A stretch of DNA of 64,000 bases, taken from contig JAFUIO010000010.1 of the NCBI GenBank assembly GCA_017468425.1, positions 1 to 64,000 on the forward strand, read 5' to 3'. Source of the DNA: Clostridia bacterium (GTDB lineage: Bacteria; Bacillota; Clostridia; Oscillospirales; Acutalibacteraceae). A program made the translations under genes and the position numbers. Below are positions 7,615-15,054 of the stretch, in pieces. The first letter of the stretch is position 1; each line of letters opens with the position of its first letter. The notes under the pieces were generated by a model. It was given only the letters and a program-made list of their open reading frames with translations. It searched no databases and had not been told where the DNA came from.

Positions 7615-9062
7615 TATTTTTTGCTCTCCTTGCCTTCAACGCGTGTGAGAATAGCGTTTGTGATAATACCTATAATAAGTGCTGTTGCAATTGAAGTAAT
7701 CTGGATTGTGTTTGTGATTGTACCATCTGCAGCAATAGCATAGGGAATCTGGATAACAAGTCCGCCGATACCTGAAATAAGGATTGATGCAACAACAAAG
7801 AGGTTTTTGTTTTCGTTCAGGTCAAGGTCTTTGAACATCTTAAGACCTGATACTGCTATAAAGCCGTAGAGTGTAAGACATACACCGCCCATTACGCAAG
7901 AGGGGATTGTCTGGAGAATTGCCATAAGGGGGCTGATGAATGAAAGCACGATGCACATAAAAGCAGTTGTTGTGATAGTAGCAACTGAAGCATTTCTTGT
8001 AATTGCAACGCAGCCAACGCTTTCGCCGTAAGTTGTGTTGGGGCAGATACCGAAAACTGTACCTGCAATAGAACCTACGCCGTCACCGAGAAGTGTTCTT
8101 TTAAGACCGGGTTCTTTGATGAGGTCGCGGTCGATAATTGAAGAAAGGTTCTTGTGGTCAGCAATATGTTCAGCAAAAACAACAAGTGCAACGGGAAGGA
8201 AAGCAATAACAACTTCTGCAATACCGCCTGCATTAAGAAGCTTTGCCTCAGGATTTGCTGCAAGAATTTCAGCAGAAATGTTACCTGATGTAAGTTCTTT
8301 TATGCTTTCGAAAATTGCAAGATGAGGATAATCAATAAATGCAGAAATACCTTTGAAAGTACCGTCAACTGCCATAAAGTTATCAATGATAGGCTGGAAG
8401 TTGATAATCATAAGATAATCGCTGCCTGTAGCTTTGCCGATAAGTGTGAAAACAGCTGCAACGGCATAGCCTGCAACAATACCGAGAATAAAGGGAATAA
8501 GGCGAGCCATTTTATGTTTTTTCTGTGTTGAGCAGACGATGATTACGATGAATGCAACAAGTCCGCAAAGGAGAGAAACAAGGTTGTTTGTTCCGTAAAG
8601 AGTTGATGCATTTGCTTTTGTAATATCACCCATTGCCGCACCTGCAAGAGAAAGACCGATAAGTGCAACTGTGGGTCCGATAATAACAGGAGGCATAAGC
8701 TTGTCCACCCATGCTGTGCCTGTGAAATGAATGATAAGTGCAATAAAAACATACACAAGGCCTGCAACAACAGAACCGAGAATAATTCCGCAGTAACCAT
8801 ATGCTACTGCAACGCCTAATGAACTGAGGAAAGCAAAGGAACTGCCAAGGAATACGGGGCTTTTGAATTTAGTAAAAAGCTGGTAAATCAATGTACCGAT
8901 ACCTGCACCGAGAATTGCAGCAGGAATCTGTGTAGGTAAACCGATAATCGTGGGCACAGCAATTGTTGCCGCAAGGATAGCAAGAACCTGCTGAAGCGCA
9001 AAAATAAGCATCTGCCCGAATTTTGGTTTGTCATGAATATCATAGACAAGTTTCTTTTCCAT
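7614..9062 (-). CDS. uraA: Uracil permease (NCS2 family)
   Basis: 482-residue membrane protein of the nucleobase:cation symporter-2 family with about 14 hydrophobic segments. The family motif NTTYGESVG is in the second half, and an N-terminal motif (FGQMLIFALQQVLAILAATI) is typical of uracil permeases. It imports uracil for Upp, encoded next in the operon. CGGAGGTCGG lies before ATG 9062. No pyrR or attenuator hairpin was seen in the 5' region. Confidence 0.95.
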   Translation of the reverse strand: MEKKLVYDIHDKPKFGQMLIFALQQVLAILAATIAVPTIIGLPTQIPAAILGAGIGTLIYQLFTKFKSPVFLGSSFAFLSSLGVAVAYGYCGIILGSVVAGLVYVFIALIIHFTGTAWVDKLMPPVIIGPTVALIGLSLAGAAMGDITKANASTLYGTNNLVSLLCGLVAFIVIIVCSTQKKHKMARLIPFILGIVAGYAVAAVFTLIGKATGSDYLMIINFQPIIDNFMAVDGTFKGISAFIDYPHLAIFESIKELTSGNISAEILAANPEAKLLNAGGIAEVVIAFLPVALVVFAEHIADHKNLSSIIDRDLIKEPGLKRTLLGDGVGSIAGTVFGICPNTTYGESVGCVAITRNASVATITTTAFMCIVLSFISPLMAILQTIPSCVMGGVCLTLYGFIAVSGLKMFKDLDLNENKNLFVVASILISGIGGLVIQIPYAIAADGTITNTIQITSIATALIIGIITNAILTRVEGKESKK

Positions 9063-9112
9063 TTTTCCGACCTCCGTAAAGTGTTTATAAGGTTTTTAAT
9101 CTTACAAATTTG

Positions 9113-9141
9113 ATTGTATCACAATTTTTTTTATTTTTCAA
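9113..9141 (-). promoter_or_regulatory. Promoter of uraA-upp
   Basis: On the minus strand, TTGAAA (9141-9136), 17 bases, TACAAT (9118-9113) with an extended TG. Confidence 0.7.
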
Positions 9142-9162
9142 ATATTATCGGCAATTTTTTCG

Positions 9163-9191
9163 GTGACAACACTATTTTTCTGTGATATAAT
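9163..9191 (+). promoter_or_regulatory. Promoter of the flavin reductase-like gene
   Basis: GTGACA (9163-9168), 17 bases, TATAAT (9186-9191) with an extended TG motif; AAAGGAGG follows before the ATG at 9218. Confidence 0.7.
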
Positions 9192-9217
9192 AAATTCATA
9201 TAAAAGGAGGTTATATT

Positions 9218-9775
9218 ATGCGTAAAAATTTCGGAGCAAAAACAGCAGTTTATCCTATGCCTGTTTTTATTGTGGCATCTTATGATGAAGATGGAAAACC
9301 TAATTGTATGAACGCAGCATGGGGCGGAATTTATGAAGAAAAACAGATAATGGTGTGCCTTGATGAAAACCATAAAACTACAAAGAATATAAAAGCAACA
9401 AAAGCTTTTACTGTTAATATTGCAGATGCATCCAATGTGGTTGCAGCAGATTTTGTGGGAATGGTTTCAGGGAATAAACTTGAAAATAAAATGGAAAAAG
9501 CGGGTTTTACAACTGTTAAATCAGAATTTGTAAATGCGCCTGTTATCAACGAGTTTCCTATGGCAGTTGAATGTAAACTGATTAAATTCAACGAAGACGG
9601 AATCTGCATTGGCGAAATAGTGAATGTAAGTGCAGATGAAAAAGTTCTGGGTGAAGACGGAGAAATTGCACCTGAAAAACTTGAAGCCATTACATTTGAC
9701 CCCATACACCATACTTATATAAAACTGGGCGAAAAAGTCGGAAATGCTTTTTCTGACGGAAAGAAAATGATGTAA
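9218..9775 (+). CDS. Flavin reductase-like (FMN-binding split-barrel) protein
   Basis: 185 residues. PVFIVASYDEDGKPNCMNAA and the following WGGIYEEKQIMVCLDENHKT fit the FMN-binding split barrel of the flavin reductase-like family, as does TFDPIHHTYIKLGEKVGNAF at the C-terminus. Such proteins bind FMN and reduce flavins, or act as small NAD(P)H-dependent reductases. AAAGGAGG precedes ATG 9218. The neighbouring GH92 gene, 42 bases downstream, is probably cotranscribed by chance of position. Confidence 0.88.
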   Translation: MRKNFGAKTAVYPMPVFIVASYDEDGKPNCMNAAWGGIYEEKQIMVCLDENHKTTKNIKATKAFTVNIADASNVVAADFVGMVSGNKLENKMEKAGFTTVKSEFVNAPVINEFPMAVECKLIKFNEDGICIGEIVNVSADEKVLGEDGEIAPEKLEAITFDPIHHTYIKLGEKVGNAFSDGKKMM

Positions 9776-9817
9776 ATTTTTTATAGAATATCAAAGGCAA
9801 AAAACAGGTGATTATTT

Positions 9818-12001
9818 ATGAAAAAAGCTTTATATACAGATACAATGATAGGCACTGTCGGTGACGGACAGATTGAAAAATCTCACGGTGGCGGAAAAAC
9901 ATATCCCGGTGCTTGTGTTCCCGGGGGAATGGTTCAGCTTTCGCCCGATACCGTAAGTGGCGGAGATAACGGAAGCGGCTATAACTATTGCCATAATACT
10001 ATTGAAGGATTCAGCTTTAACCATATGAGCGGTATCGGTTGGTACGGAGATCTGGGAAATCTTCAGGTTATGCCCGTAACAGAAGATACTGACCTTCGCA
10101 GCGGAAGTAACGAAGAAATACCTTTCAGAAAAGGTACAGTCGGCTGGAAATCTGAATTTTCTCACGATAACGAAAAAACACGTGCAGGATATTATTCTGT
10201 TATGCTTGACAGATATAAAATTTTTGCCGAAAGCACCACTTCCGAGCACGCAGGATTTTTAAGATTTACGTATCCTGAAAATGCAGAAAAGAAAATCATT
10301 ATTAATTTAAGCAGAAGAATCGGCGGCAAGGCAGATTTTCAGGAAGTTGAAATTTTAGGTGATAAAAAAATAGAAGGTCACATTAAATGCACTCCTGCAG
10401 GCGGCGGTTTCGGCCACGGACACGGCGGAATTTTCTATGATGTGTATTTTGTAATGGAATTTTCACATCCGTATATAAATAAAAGATTTTTTGAAAACGA
10501 AGAATTCACAGATGCCTGCAGTGGTAAGGATTTAGGTCTTTTCCTTGATTTTTCAAAGGAAATCGCTGAACCGATAACAGTAAAATGTGCTATTTCTTAT
10601 GTTGATATTGAAGGAGCAAGAAAGAATTTCTCTGCAGAGTGTGAAAAAGTTGACTTTGACACTATGTCGGAAAACGCTCTTGAAAAATGGGAAGAAGTAT
10701 TTTCCTGCATAAATGTTTCAGGCACAGATGAAACTGACCTTAAACTTTTTTATACATGCCTGTATCACGTGCTTTTAGATCCGCGTACAATGGCAGACGT
10801 TGACGGCAGATATAAAATCAATTATGAAATTTTCAGAGATTCTGATTATAAACAAAGAACTGTGTTCAGCGGTTGGGATGTTTACAGAAGTGAATTCCCC
10901 CTTCTGAGCATTATCCGCCCTGATATGGTACGCGATGAGATTAACTCACTTCTTAAAATTGCAGAAATCAATAATTCTTCATTTCCGCGATGGGAGTTGC
11001 TGGGCATAAATGCAGGTTGTATGGTGGGCGACCCGGGACTTATTGTTCTGGCGGATGCTGTTACCAAAGGAATTAATCCTTATGATATGGAAAAAGCGTA
11101 TAAAGTATCAAAAGCCTCGAGCCTTTGTGAAAAAGAGCTTGACGGAAAAGCTTTTAAATCCATAAGACCTGACTGCAAGGAATATCTTGATGATTGTTAT
11201 GTGCCTGAAAAATTAAGCGATACGCTTGAATATCTGCTGGCAGATTATACTATGGCGAAATTTGCTGAAATTATAGGAAAAACAGAAGATGCTGAATTCT
11301 TTATGAACAGGGCAAACCGCTATAACGAAAATTATAATGAAGCGTTGCAATTTATGGCACCGCGTAAGGAAAACGGAGAATTTGTTTTTGAAGAAGACCG
11401 TTATGATGATGACGGAACTGTGGAAAGTAATATTTTCCAGCAGTCCTGGTTTGTACCTTACGATGTAAAAGGTCTGAGCAGACTTTTCGGTGAAAAAAGA
11501 ACAATTGACCTTCTTGAAGAATTCTTTGAAAAAGCAGATCTGAAAAGTCTCTGGAATGATGATTATAATCATTCAAATGAACCTTGCCATAACATAACAC
11601 ATTATTTCAGCATTCTCGGACTTCCCGAAAGAACACAGTATTGGACAAGACGTGTTCAGAAAGAAGCATATCGCACAGGTGCATACGGTTTCTGCGGAAA
11701 CGAAGATGTAGGTCAGCTTTCTGCATGGTATGTGCTTTCTGCATTAGGCTTTGCACAGGTTTGTCCTGCTGACCCGAAATACTATTTAAACACACCGCTT
11801 TTCAAGGATATTGAAATTAAATTAGATAAAAATTTCCATTCATGTAAAGTTGCAGATACATTAAAAATTAAATGCGATAAAAATCCGTTGGATTTCCCGT
11901 ACATAAAATCCGTTAAGCTGAACGGAAAAGAAGTAACGGAATGTTTCCTGACTTATGAGGAAATCACAAGCGGCGGAGAAATAATTTTTGAGCTTAAATA
12001 A
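9818..12001 (+). CDS. GH92-family alpha-mannosidase
   Basis: 727-residue glycoside hydrolase of family 92, calcium-dependent exo-alpha-mannosidases that act on N-glycans or yeast mannan. MIGTVGDG near the N-terminus, the long N-terminal beta-sandwich, SNEPCHNITHYF (about 584-596) and GNEDVGQLSAWYVLSALGF (about 627-645) are all GH92 signatures that hold the calcium and general base residues. No signal peptide, so it works on imported oligosaccharides. Linkage specificity cannot be told. Complete length; its own terminator follows. Confidence 0.92.
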   Translation: MKKALYTDTMIGTVGDGQIEKSHGGGKTYPGACVPGGMVQLSPDTVSGGDNGSGYNYCHNTIEGFSFNHMSGIGWYGDLGNLQVMPVTEDTDLRSGSNEEIPFRKGTVGWKSEFSHDNEKTRAGYYSVMLDRYKIFAESTTSEHAGFLRFTYPENAEKKIIINLSRRIGGKADFQEVEILGDKKIEGHIKCTPAGGGFGHGHGGIFYDVYFVMEFSHPYINKRFFENEEFTDACSGKDLGLFLDFSKEIAEPITVKCAISYVDIEGARKNFSAECEKVDFDTMSENALEKWEEVFSCINVSGTDETDLKLFYTCLYHVLLDPRTMADVDGRYKINYEIFRDSDYKQRTVFSGWDVYRSEFPLLSIIRPDMVRDEINSLLKIAEINNSSFPRWELLGINAGCMVGDPGLIVLADAVTKGINPYDMEKAYKVSKASSLCEKELDGKAFKSIRPDCKEYLDDCYVPEKLSDTLEYLLADYTMAKFAEIIGKTEDAEFFMNRANRYNENYNEALQFMAPRKENGEFVFEEDRYDDDGTVESNIFQQSWFVPYDVKGLSRLFGEKRTIDLLEEFFEKADLKSLWNDDYNHSNEPCHNITHYFSILGLPERTQYWTRRVQKEAYRTGAYGFCGNEDVGQLSAWYVLSALGFAQVCPADPKYYLNTPLFKDIEIKLDKNFHSCKVADTLKIKCDKNPLDFPYIKSVKLNGKEVTECFLTYEEITSGGEIIFELK

Positions 12002-12005
12002 AAAG

Positions 12006-12042
12006 AAAAACTGATTCCGTTTCTGACGGAGTCAGTTTTTTT
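12006..12042 (+). terminator. Terminator after the GH92 gene
   Basis: ACTGATTCCGT and ACGGAGTCAGT imperfect stem with a run of seven T. Confidence 0.85.
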
Positions 12043-12054
12043 ATAAACAACCAA

Positions 12055-12090
12055 AAGATAAGTAAAGCACAAAAGTGAAATGCTTGTTTA
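12055..12090 (-). repeat. Degraded copy of the tRNA-Val terminator region
   Basis: Resembles the hairpin at 12289-12330 with several substitutions (for example AGTAAAGCACAAAAGTG versus AGTAAAGTACAAAAGTA). It forms the outer end of the duplicated tRNA-Val flank. Confidence 0.65.
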
Positions 12091-12129
12091 GCTGTTTCAT
12101 AAAATTCTGAACGCGAGAAATAAAACTAT

Positions 12130-12173
12130 AAAAAATAAGAGCCTCAACAACGCGACTTGCGTGTCGAGGCTCT
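12130..12173 (-). terminator. Minus-strand terminator-like hairpin
   Basis: AGAGCCTC (12138-12145) pairs with GAGGCTCT (12166-12173); on the minus strand a T-rich tract follows. It lies just beyond the duplicated tRNA-Val 3' end. Confidence 0.6.
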
Positions 12174-12177
12174 CGAC

Positions 12178-12199
12178 TGGTGGGAACAACAGGGCTCGA
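12178..12199 (-). repeat. Duplicate of the 3' end of tRNA-Val (22 bases)
   Basis: The 22 bases are identical to 12331-12352, the acceptor, CCA and T-arm part of the real tRNA-Val, then the match breaks abruptly. No complete tRNA can form here, so it is a fragment, like an att-type scar at a tRNA 3' end. Confidence 0.85.
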
Positions 12200-12270
12200 C
12201 GGTGCTCGCTACGCTTTGCCCCGTCAGGGCAACGATTATAATCGGCTTCGCCGATGCAGGTTCTCGCCCT
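12200..12270. repeat. GC-rich hairpin segment next to tRNA-Val copy
   Basis: Distinctly GC-rich compared with its surroundings. Contains the perfect hairpin ATCGGC-TTC-GCCGAT and the outer pair ACAGGGC/GCCCTGT. It shares the core GCTCGCTACG with the second GC-rich insert at 12519-12649. Confidence 0.6.
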
Positions 12271-12288
12271 GTGTTTAAGTTTCAGACA

Positions 12289-12330
12289 ACAAAAAAGACA
12301 AGTAAAGTACAAAAGTACAATACTTGTCTT
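12289..12330 (-). terminator. Terminator of the tRNA-Pro/tRNA-Val operon
   Basis: On the minus strand AAGACAAGTA and TACTTGTCTT pair around an inner GTAC/GTAC stem, followed by TTTT. It begins at the base after the tRNA-Val CCA end. Confidence 0.85.
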
Positions 12331-12406
12331 TGGTGGGAACAACAGGGCTCGAACCTGTGACCCTCTGCTTGTAAGGCAGATGCTCTCCCAGCTGAGCTAT
12401 GCTCCC
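12331..12406 (-). tRNA. tRNA-Val (anticodon TAC)
   Basis: 76 nt on the minus strand. Acceptor GGGAGCA, D-loop AGCTGGGA, anticodon loop CTTACAA (anticodon TAC), T-loop TTCGAGC, discriminator A and encoded CCA are all present. It lies 3 bases after tRNA-Pro on the transcript. Confidence 0.97.
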
Positions 12407-12409
12407 GTA

Positions 12410-12485
12410 TGGTCGGAGTGAAGAGGCTCGAACTCCCGACATCCTGCTCCCAAAGCAGGCGCGCTACCAACTGCGCTACACCCCG
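12410..12485 (-). tRNA. tRNA-Pro (anticodon TGG)
   Basis: 76 nt on the minus strand. Acceptor CGGGGTG/CACTCCG (one G-T pair), anticodon loop TTTGGGA (anticodon TGG), T-loop TTCGAGC, discriminator A and encoded CCA (12410-12412). Confidence 0.97.
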
Positions 12486-12518
12486 AACTTTGATATTAAA
12501 TTTTTAAAGTGAAAACCG

Positions 12519-12649
12519 GACTGTGCAAGTGCTTTGTCCGCCCGGCTTGCGGTGCCCAAAGCTCGCTACGGCTTGGAGCGCCTACGACCTTTGACCGCTG
12601 CGCTTCGTTATGCTCCCTTTTTCCGCCACCAGCGGCGGTCGCAACCTCA
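12519..12649. repeat. GC-rich insert between tRNA-Pro and its 5' fragment
   Basis: GC-rich stretch with short hairpins (for example CCGC-N5-GCGG) and the GCTCGCTACG core also found at 12200-12270. Overlapping open frames here are short and compositionally driven, so I call no gene. Confidence 0.55.
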
Positions 12650-12685
12650 CCCAAAGCAGGCGCAAACCCGCTGCGCTACACCCCG
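12650..12685 (-). pseudogene. tRNA-Pro 5'-half fragment
   Basis: Closely repeats the acceptor 5' strand, D-arm and part of the anticodon arm of tRNA-Pro (12449-12485), with differences in the D-arm; the flank beyond (GATATT) is repeated as well. The T-arm and 3' acceptor strand are absent, so it cannot make a tRNA. It lies between the operon promoter and the intact tRNA-Pro, so it should be transcribed. Confidence 0.8.
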
Positions 12686-12716
12686 AAATCTGATATTTAA
12701 TTCTGAACGCTCGTAT

Positions 12717-12745
12717 ATTATACATTAAAGTTGAAATATTGTCAA
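12717..12745 (-). promoter_or_regulatory. Consensus promoter of the tRNA operon
   Basis: On the minus strand, TTGACA (12745-12740), exactly 17 bases, TATAAT (12722-12717): a perfect match to the consensus. It drives the tRNA-Pro fragment, tRNA-Pro and tRNA-Val. Confidence 0.88.
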
Positions 12746-12832
12746 TCGGTTTTGTTGTTTTATTTATGTTGCAAAAATATATGTAAAATGATACAATAAC
12801 AAAAAGTAATAAATAATGAAAAGGAGGAGCAT

Positions 12833-13330
12833 ATGGATAAGCGTAAGGATTATATATCGTGGGATGAATATTTTATGGGTGTTGCAATGCTGGCTTCGCA
12901 GAGAAGTAAAGACCCCAACACACAGGTGGGTGCCTGCATTGTAGATAAAAACAATAAAATAGTATCAGTGGGATATAACGGCTTTCCCATAGGCTGTTGT
13001 GACGACGATTTCCCCTGGGACAGAGAGGGCGATGAATACAACACCAAATATCCCTATGTGTGTCACGCAGAGCTTAATGCAATTCTCAATCACAGAGGTT
13101 CAAGCCTTGAGGGATGTAAGGTTTATGTGCCGCTTTTCCCCTGCAACGAATGTGCAAAGGCAATTATCCAGAGCGGTATAAAAGAAGTGATATATATTTC
13201 TGATAAATATCACGATACTGTGGGAACAAGAGCGTCAAGAAGAATGCTCGATGCATCAGGAGTAAAATATCATAAGCTTGAAAGTTCAAGAGAAGAGCTT
13301 ATAGTTGATTTCAGAGAAGAAAACATCTGA
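12833..13330 (+). CDS. dCMP deaminase-family protein
   Basis: 165-residue zinc-dependent cytidine/deoxycytidylate deaminase. The active-site motifs are present: CHAE (77-80) with His78 and catalytic Glu80, and PCNEC (103-107) with Cys104 and Cys107 as zinc ligands. The early DPNTQVGACIVDKNN and GYNGFPIGC stretches are typical of dCMP deaminase (ComEB/Dcd type), which makes dUMP for thymidylate synthesis. AAGGAGGAGC precedes ATG 12833. Stands alone. Full length. Confidence 0.93.
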   Translation: MDKRKDYISWDEYFMGVAMLASQRSKDPNTQVGACIVDKNNKIVSVGYNGFPIGCCDDDFPWDREGDEYNTKYPYVCHAELNAILNHRGSSLEGCKVYVPLFPCNECAKAIIQSGIKEVIYISDKYHDTVGTRASRRMLDASGVKYHKLESSREELIVDFREENI

Positions 13331-13346
13331 ATTAACATATTTTCTA

Positions 13347-13375
13347 TTGACAAAATCTCTTTATTGTAGTAAATT
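13347..13375 (+). promoter_or_regulatory. Promoter of lipoprotein gene 1
   Basis: TTGACA (13347-13352), 17 bases, TAAATT (13370-13375). The surrounding bases resemble those before the paralogue at 61346, so the two genes may be co-regulated. Confidence 0.7.
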
Positions 13376-13433
13376 ATTATATGCAGATAAAGGAATTTTA
13401 TCTAAAATAAAAATCCGAAAGGGAGATAAAATT

Positions 13434-14441
13434 ATGAAAAAATTATTAGCAATGCTTATGGCAGCAGCAATGCTCGTATCATTCGCAGCATGTGGCGGCG
13501 ACAAAGCACCGGAAGAAACAACAGCTGCACCTGAAGCAACAACAGTTGAAAACGTTGCAGGTGATGTAGAAGAAACAGAAGCAGAAGTTGTTACAGAAGT
13601 TGTAACAGAAATCGTTACTAACGCAGACGGCGAAACAGAAATCGTAACAGAAATTGTTACTAAAGAAGCAGAAAAATCAACAAAAGACGATGCTAAGAAA
13701 ACAACTAAAGAAGACGCTAAGAAAACAACTAAAGAAGATGCTAAGAAAACAACTGAAGCTGAAAAAGTTGAAGATCCTTCAAGCTGGTCAAAAGCAGAAG
13801 TTCTTAAATACTATCAGGATGCAACAGCTAAAGTAGTTGCTCAGAAACCCGGTTATCAGAAGACAAGACAGGCTACAGACAACGGCTATAAAGCAGGTGC
13901 AGTTCTTTCAGCATTCAAGGGTGAAGTTTTCAAATTCCTTGGTATCGGTTCTGAAAATAAATTTGACGAAAAAGTTGCTAAAGGCACAAATACAAACGAC
14001 GACCAGTGCGGTGATTACCTCAGAAAGAGCACACTTACAGAAGGCGATGTATCACAAGCAAAAGCTGTAAAACAGGGCTCAAACTACGTTATCACAATTA
14101 ACGTAAAAGCAGGTACAAGCCAGACTGAAGGCGGCAAAAACACAAAAACAAATGCACCTATCGACAAATCAGGTATCTGTGCAGGTAACACAGACAGAGG
14201 CGGCTATGACCACAAAACAGCAGCTATCGTTTATGATGCACTTGATGATATCGCAAGCGGCCTTACAATGTATGAAAAATCAAACAACGGTAAAGTAGTT
14301 GCTACAATCGACGCTGCAACAGGCGAAATCCAGAAACTCGTTATCTCTTGGGATGCAAGTGCTGAAATTTCAAAAGTTTACGGTTCAGAAGCAACTCTTG
14401 CTGCATCAACAACAGTTACTTACTCAAACTTCGGTTGGTAA
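13434..14441 (+). CDS. Secreted lipoprotein with Thr/Lys/Glu repeat stalk (paralogue 1)
   Basis: 335 residues. A lipoprotein signal peptide ends in SFAAC with Cys20 as the lipid anchor. Residues about 25-115 are low-complexity: VVTEVVTEIV-type repeats, then three tandem copies of (K/D)DAKKTT (a 24-base DNA repeat near 13688-13757), probably an extended stalk through the wall. A globular C-terminal part (about 118-335) follows a W-S-x-x-E-[VI]-L-x-x-Y motif. The gene at 61346 encodes a relative with the same signal peptide, stalk and W-S motif. ATG 13434 has GGGAG upstream. Function not recognisable. Confidence 0.8.
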   Translation: MKKLLAMLMAAAMLVSFAACGGDKAPEETTAAPEATTVENVAGDVEETEAEVVTEVVTEIVTNADGETEIVTEIVTKEAEKSTKDDAKKTTKEDAKKTTKEDAKKTTEAEKVEDPSSWSKAEVLKYYQDATAKVVAQKPGYQKTRQATDNGYKAGAVLSAFKGEVFKFLGIGSENKFDEKVAKGTNTNDDQCGDYLRKSTLTEGDVSQAKAVKQGSNYVITINVKAGTSQTEGGKNTKTNAPIDKSGICAGNTDRGGYDHKTAAIVYDALDDIASGLTMYEKSNNGKVVATIDAATGEIQKLVISWDASAEISKVYGSEATLAASTTVTYSNFGW

Positions 14442-14466
14442 GCAAAACTGAAATTAATTAAAATTA

Positions 14467-14499
14467 AAGTCGGTTGAGATTTCTCAACCGACTTTTTTT
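14467..14499 (+). terminator. Terminator after lipoprotein gene 1
   Basis: AAGTCGGTTGAGA and TCTCAACCGACTT, perfect 13-bp stem, then seven T. Confidence 0.92.
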
Positions 14500-15004
14500 A
14501 TCGTCTTTCTGTAGATGCGGTGAAATATATTCCTACTTCATCGGAAATGAGAGAAAATTTATAGAATTCTTTTTCATAATGCAGATGAGTGTATTTCAGA
14601 AGTTTTGCTTTTCCCTCGAGTGACAGATTTTCAAAAATATCGTCAGTATTTCTGAAATTGGTGAAAGCGTTGACAGAGGATTCGATAATTTCTTTCATAA
14701 GAAGAAAATCTTTGTCGGATATGTATTTTTTATCTTTGTATACATATACTACGCTGACAGAGGTCAGAAGTGAGGTTTTTTCATTGGTACGGACAGTAAT
14801 CAGAAATTTATCGGAAAAAGTTATAGGAAAAAGAAGTTCACCGTTTTCTTCTTCTGCAACTAATGAAGAAGTGTCAATTTCAAAATTTTCACTGCGTTCT
14901 GAAAATCTTTCAGCAAACAGATAAACATCAATTAAATCCTTCTGCACACATCCTGAAAGAAGAAAGATTGAAACTAAAAGAAAAAGCGAAATAATTTTTT
15001 TCAA
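14498..15004 (-). CDS. Putative lipoprotein of unknown function
   Basis: 168 residues. Signal peptide ends in the lipobox LLSGC (Cys19 would be lipidated). The mature part is charged with no recognisable domain. It lies convergent to paralogue 1 and downstream of a phosphoesterase on the same strand, from which a terminator separates it. The start ATG lies within the A-run that follows that terminator, so the ribosome site is not clear. Confidence 0.7.
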   Translation of the reverse strand: MKKIISLFLLVSIFLLSGCVQKDLIDVYLFAERFSERSENFEIDTSSLVAEEENGELLFPITFSDKFLITVRTNEKTSLLTSVSVVYVYKDKKYISDKDFLLMKEIIESSVNAFTNFRNTDDIFENLSLEGKAKLLKYTHLHYEKEFYKFSLISDEVGIYFTASTERR

Positions 15005-15011
15005 AAAAACA

Positions 15012-15042
15012 CCCCCGTTCTGAAGTTTATTCAGAACGGGGG
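15012..15042 (-). terminator. Terminator after the phosphoesterase gene
   Basis: CCCCCGTTCTGAA and TTCAGAACGGGGG, perfect 13-bp stem; a T-run follows on the minus strand. Confidence 0.92.
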
Positions 15043-15054
15043 AATTATATTACT

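Noticed and set aside
12097..12728. Several open frames of 60-80 codons across the tRNA region on both strands
   Set aside because: They run through mature tRNA genes, terminators and GC-rich hairpins and lack ribosome sites.
13654..13836. Lys/Gln-rich frame inside lipoprotein gene 1 (and a similar one at 61533-61745)
   Set aside because: It is the shifted frame of the Thr/Lys/Glu stalk.
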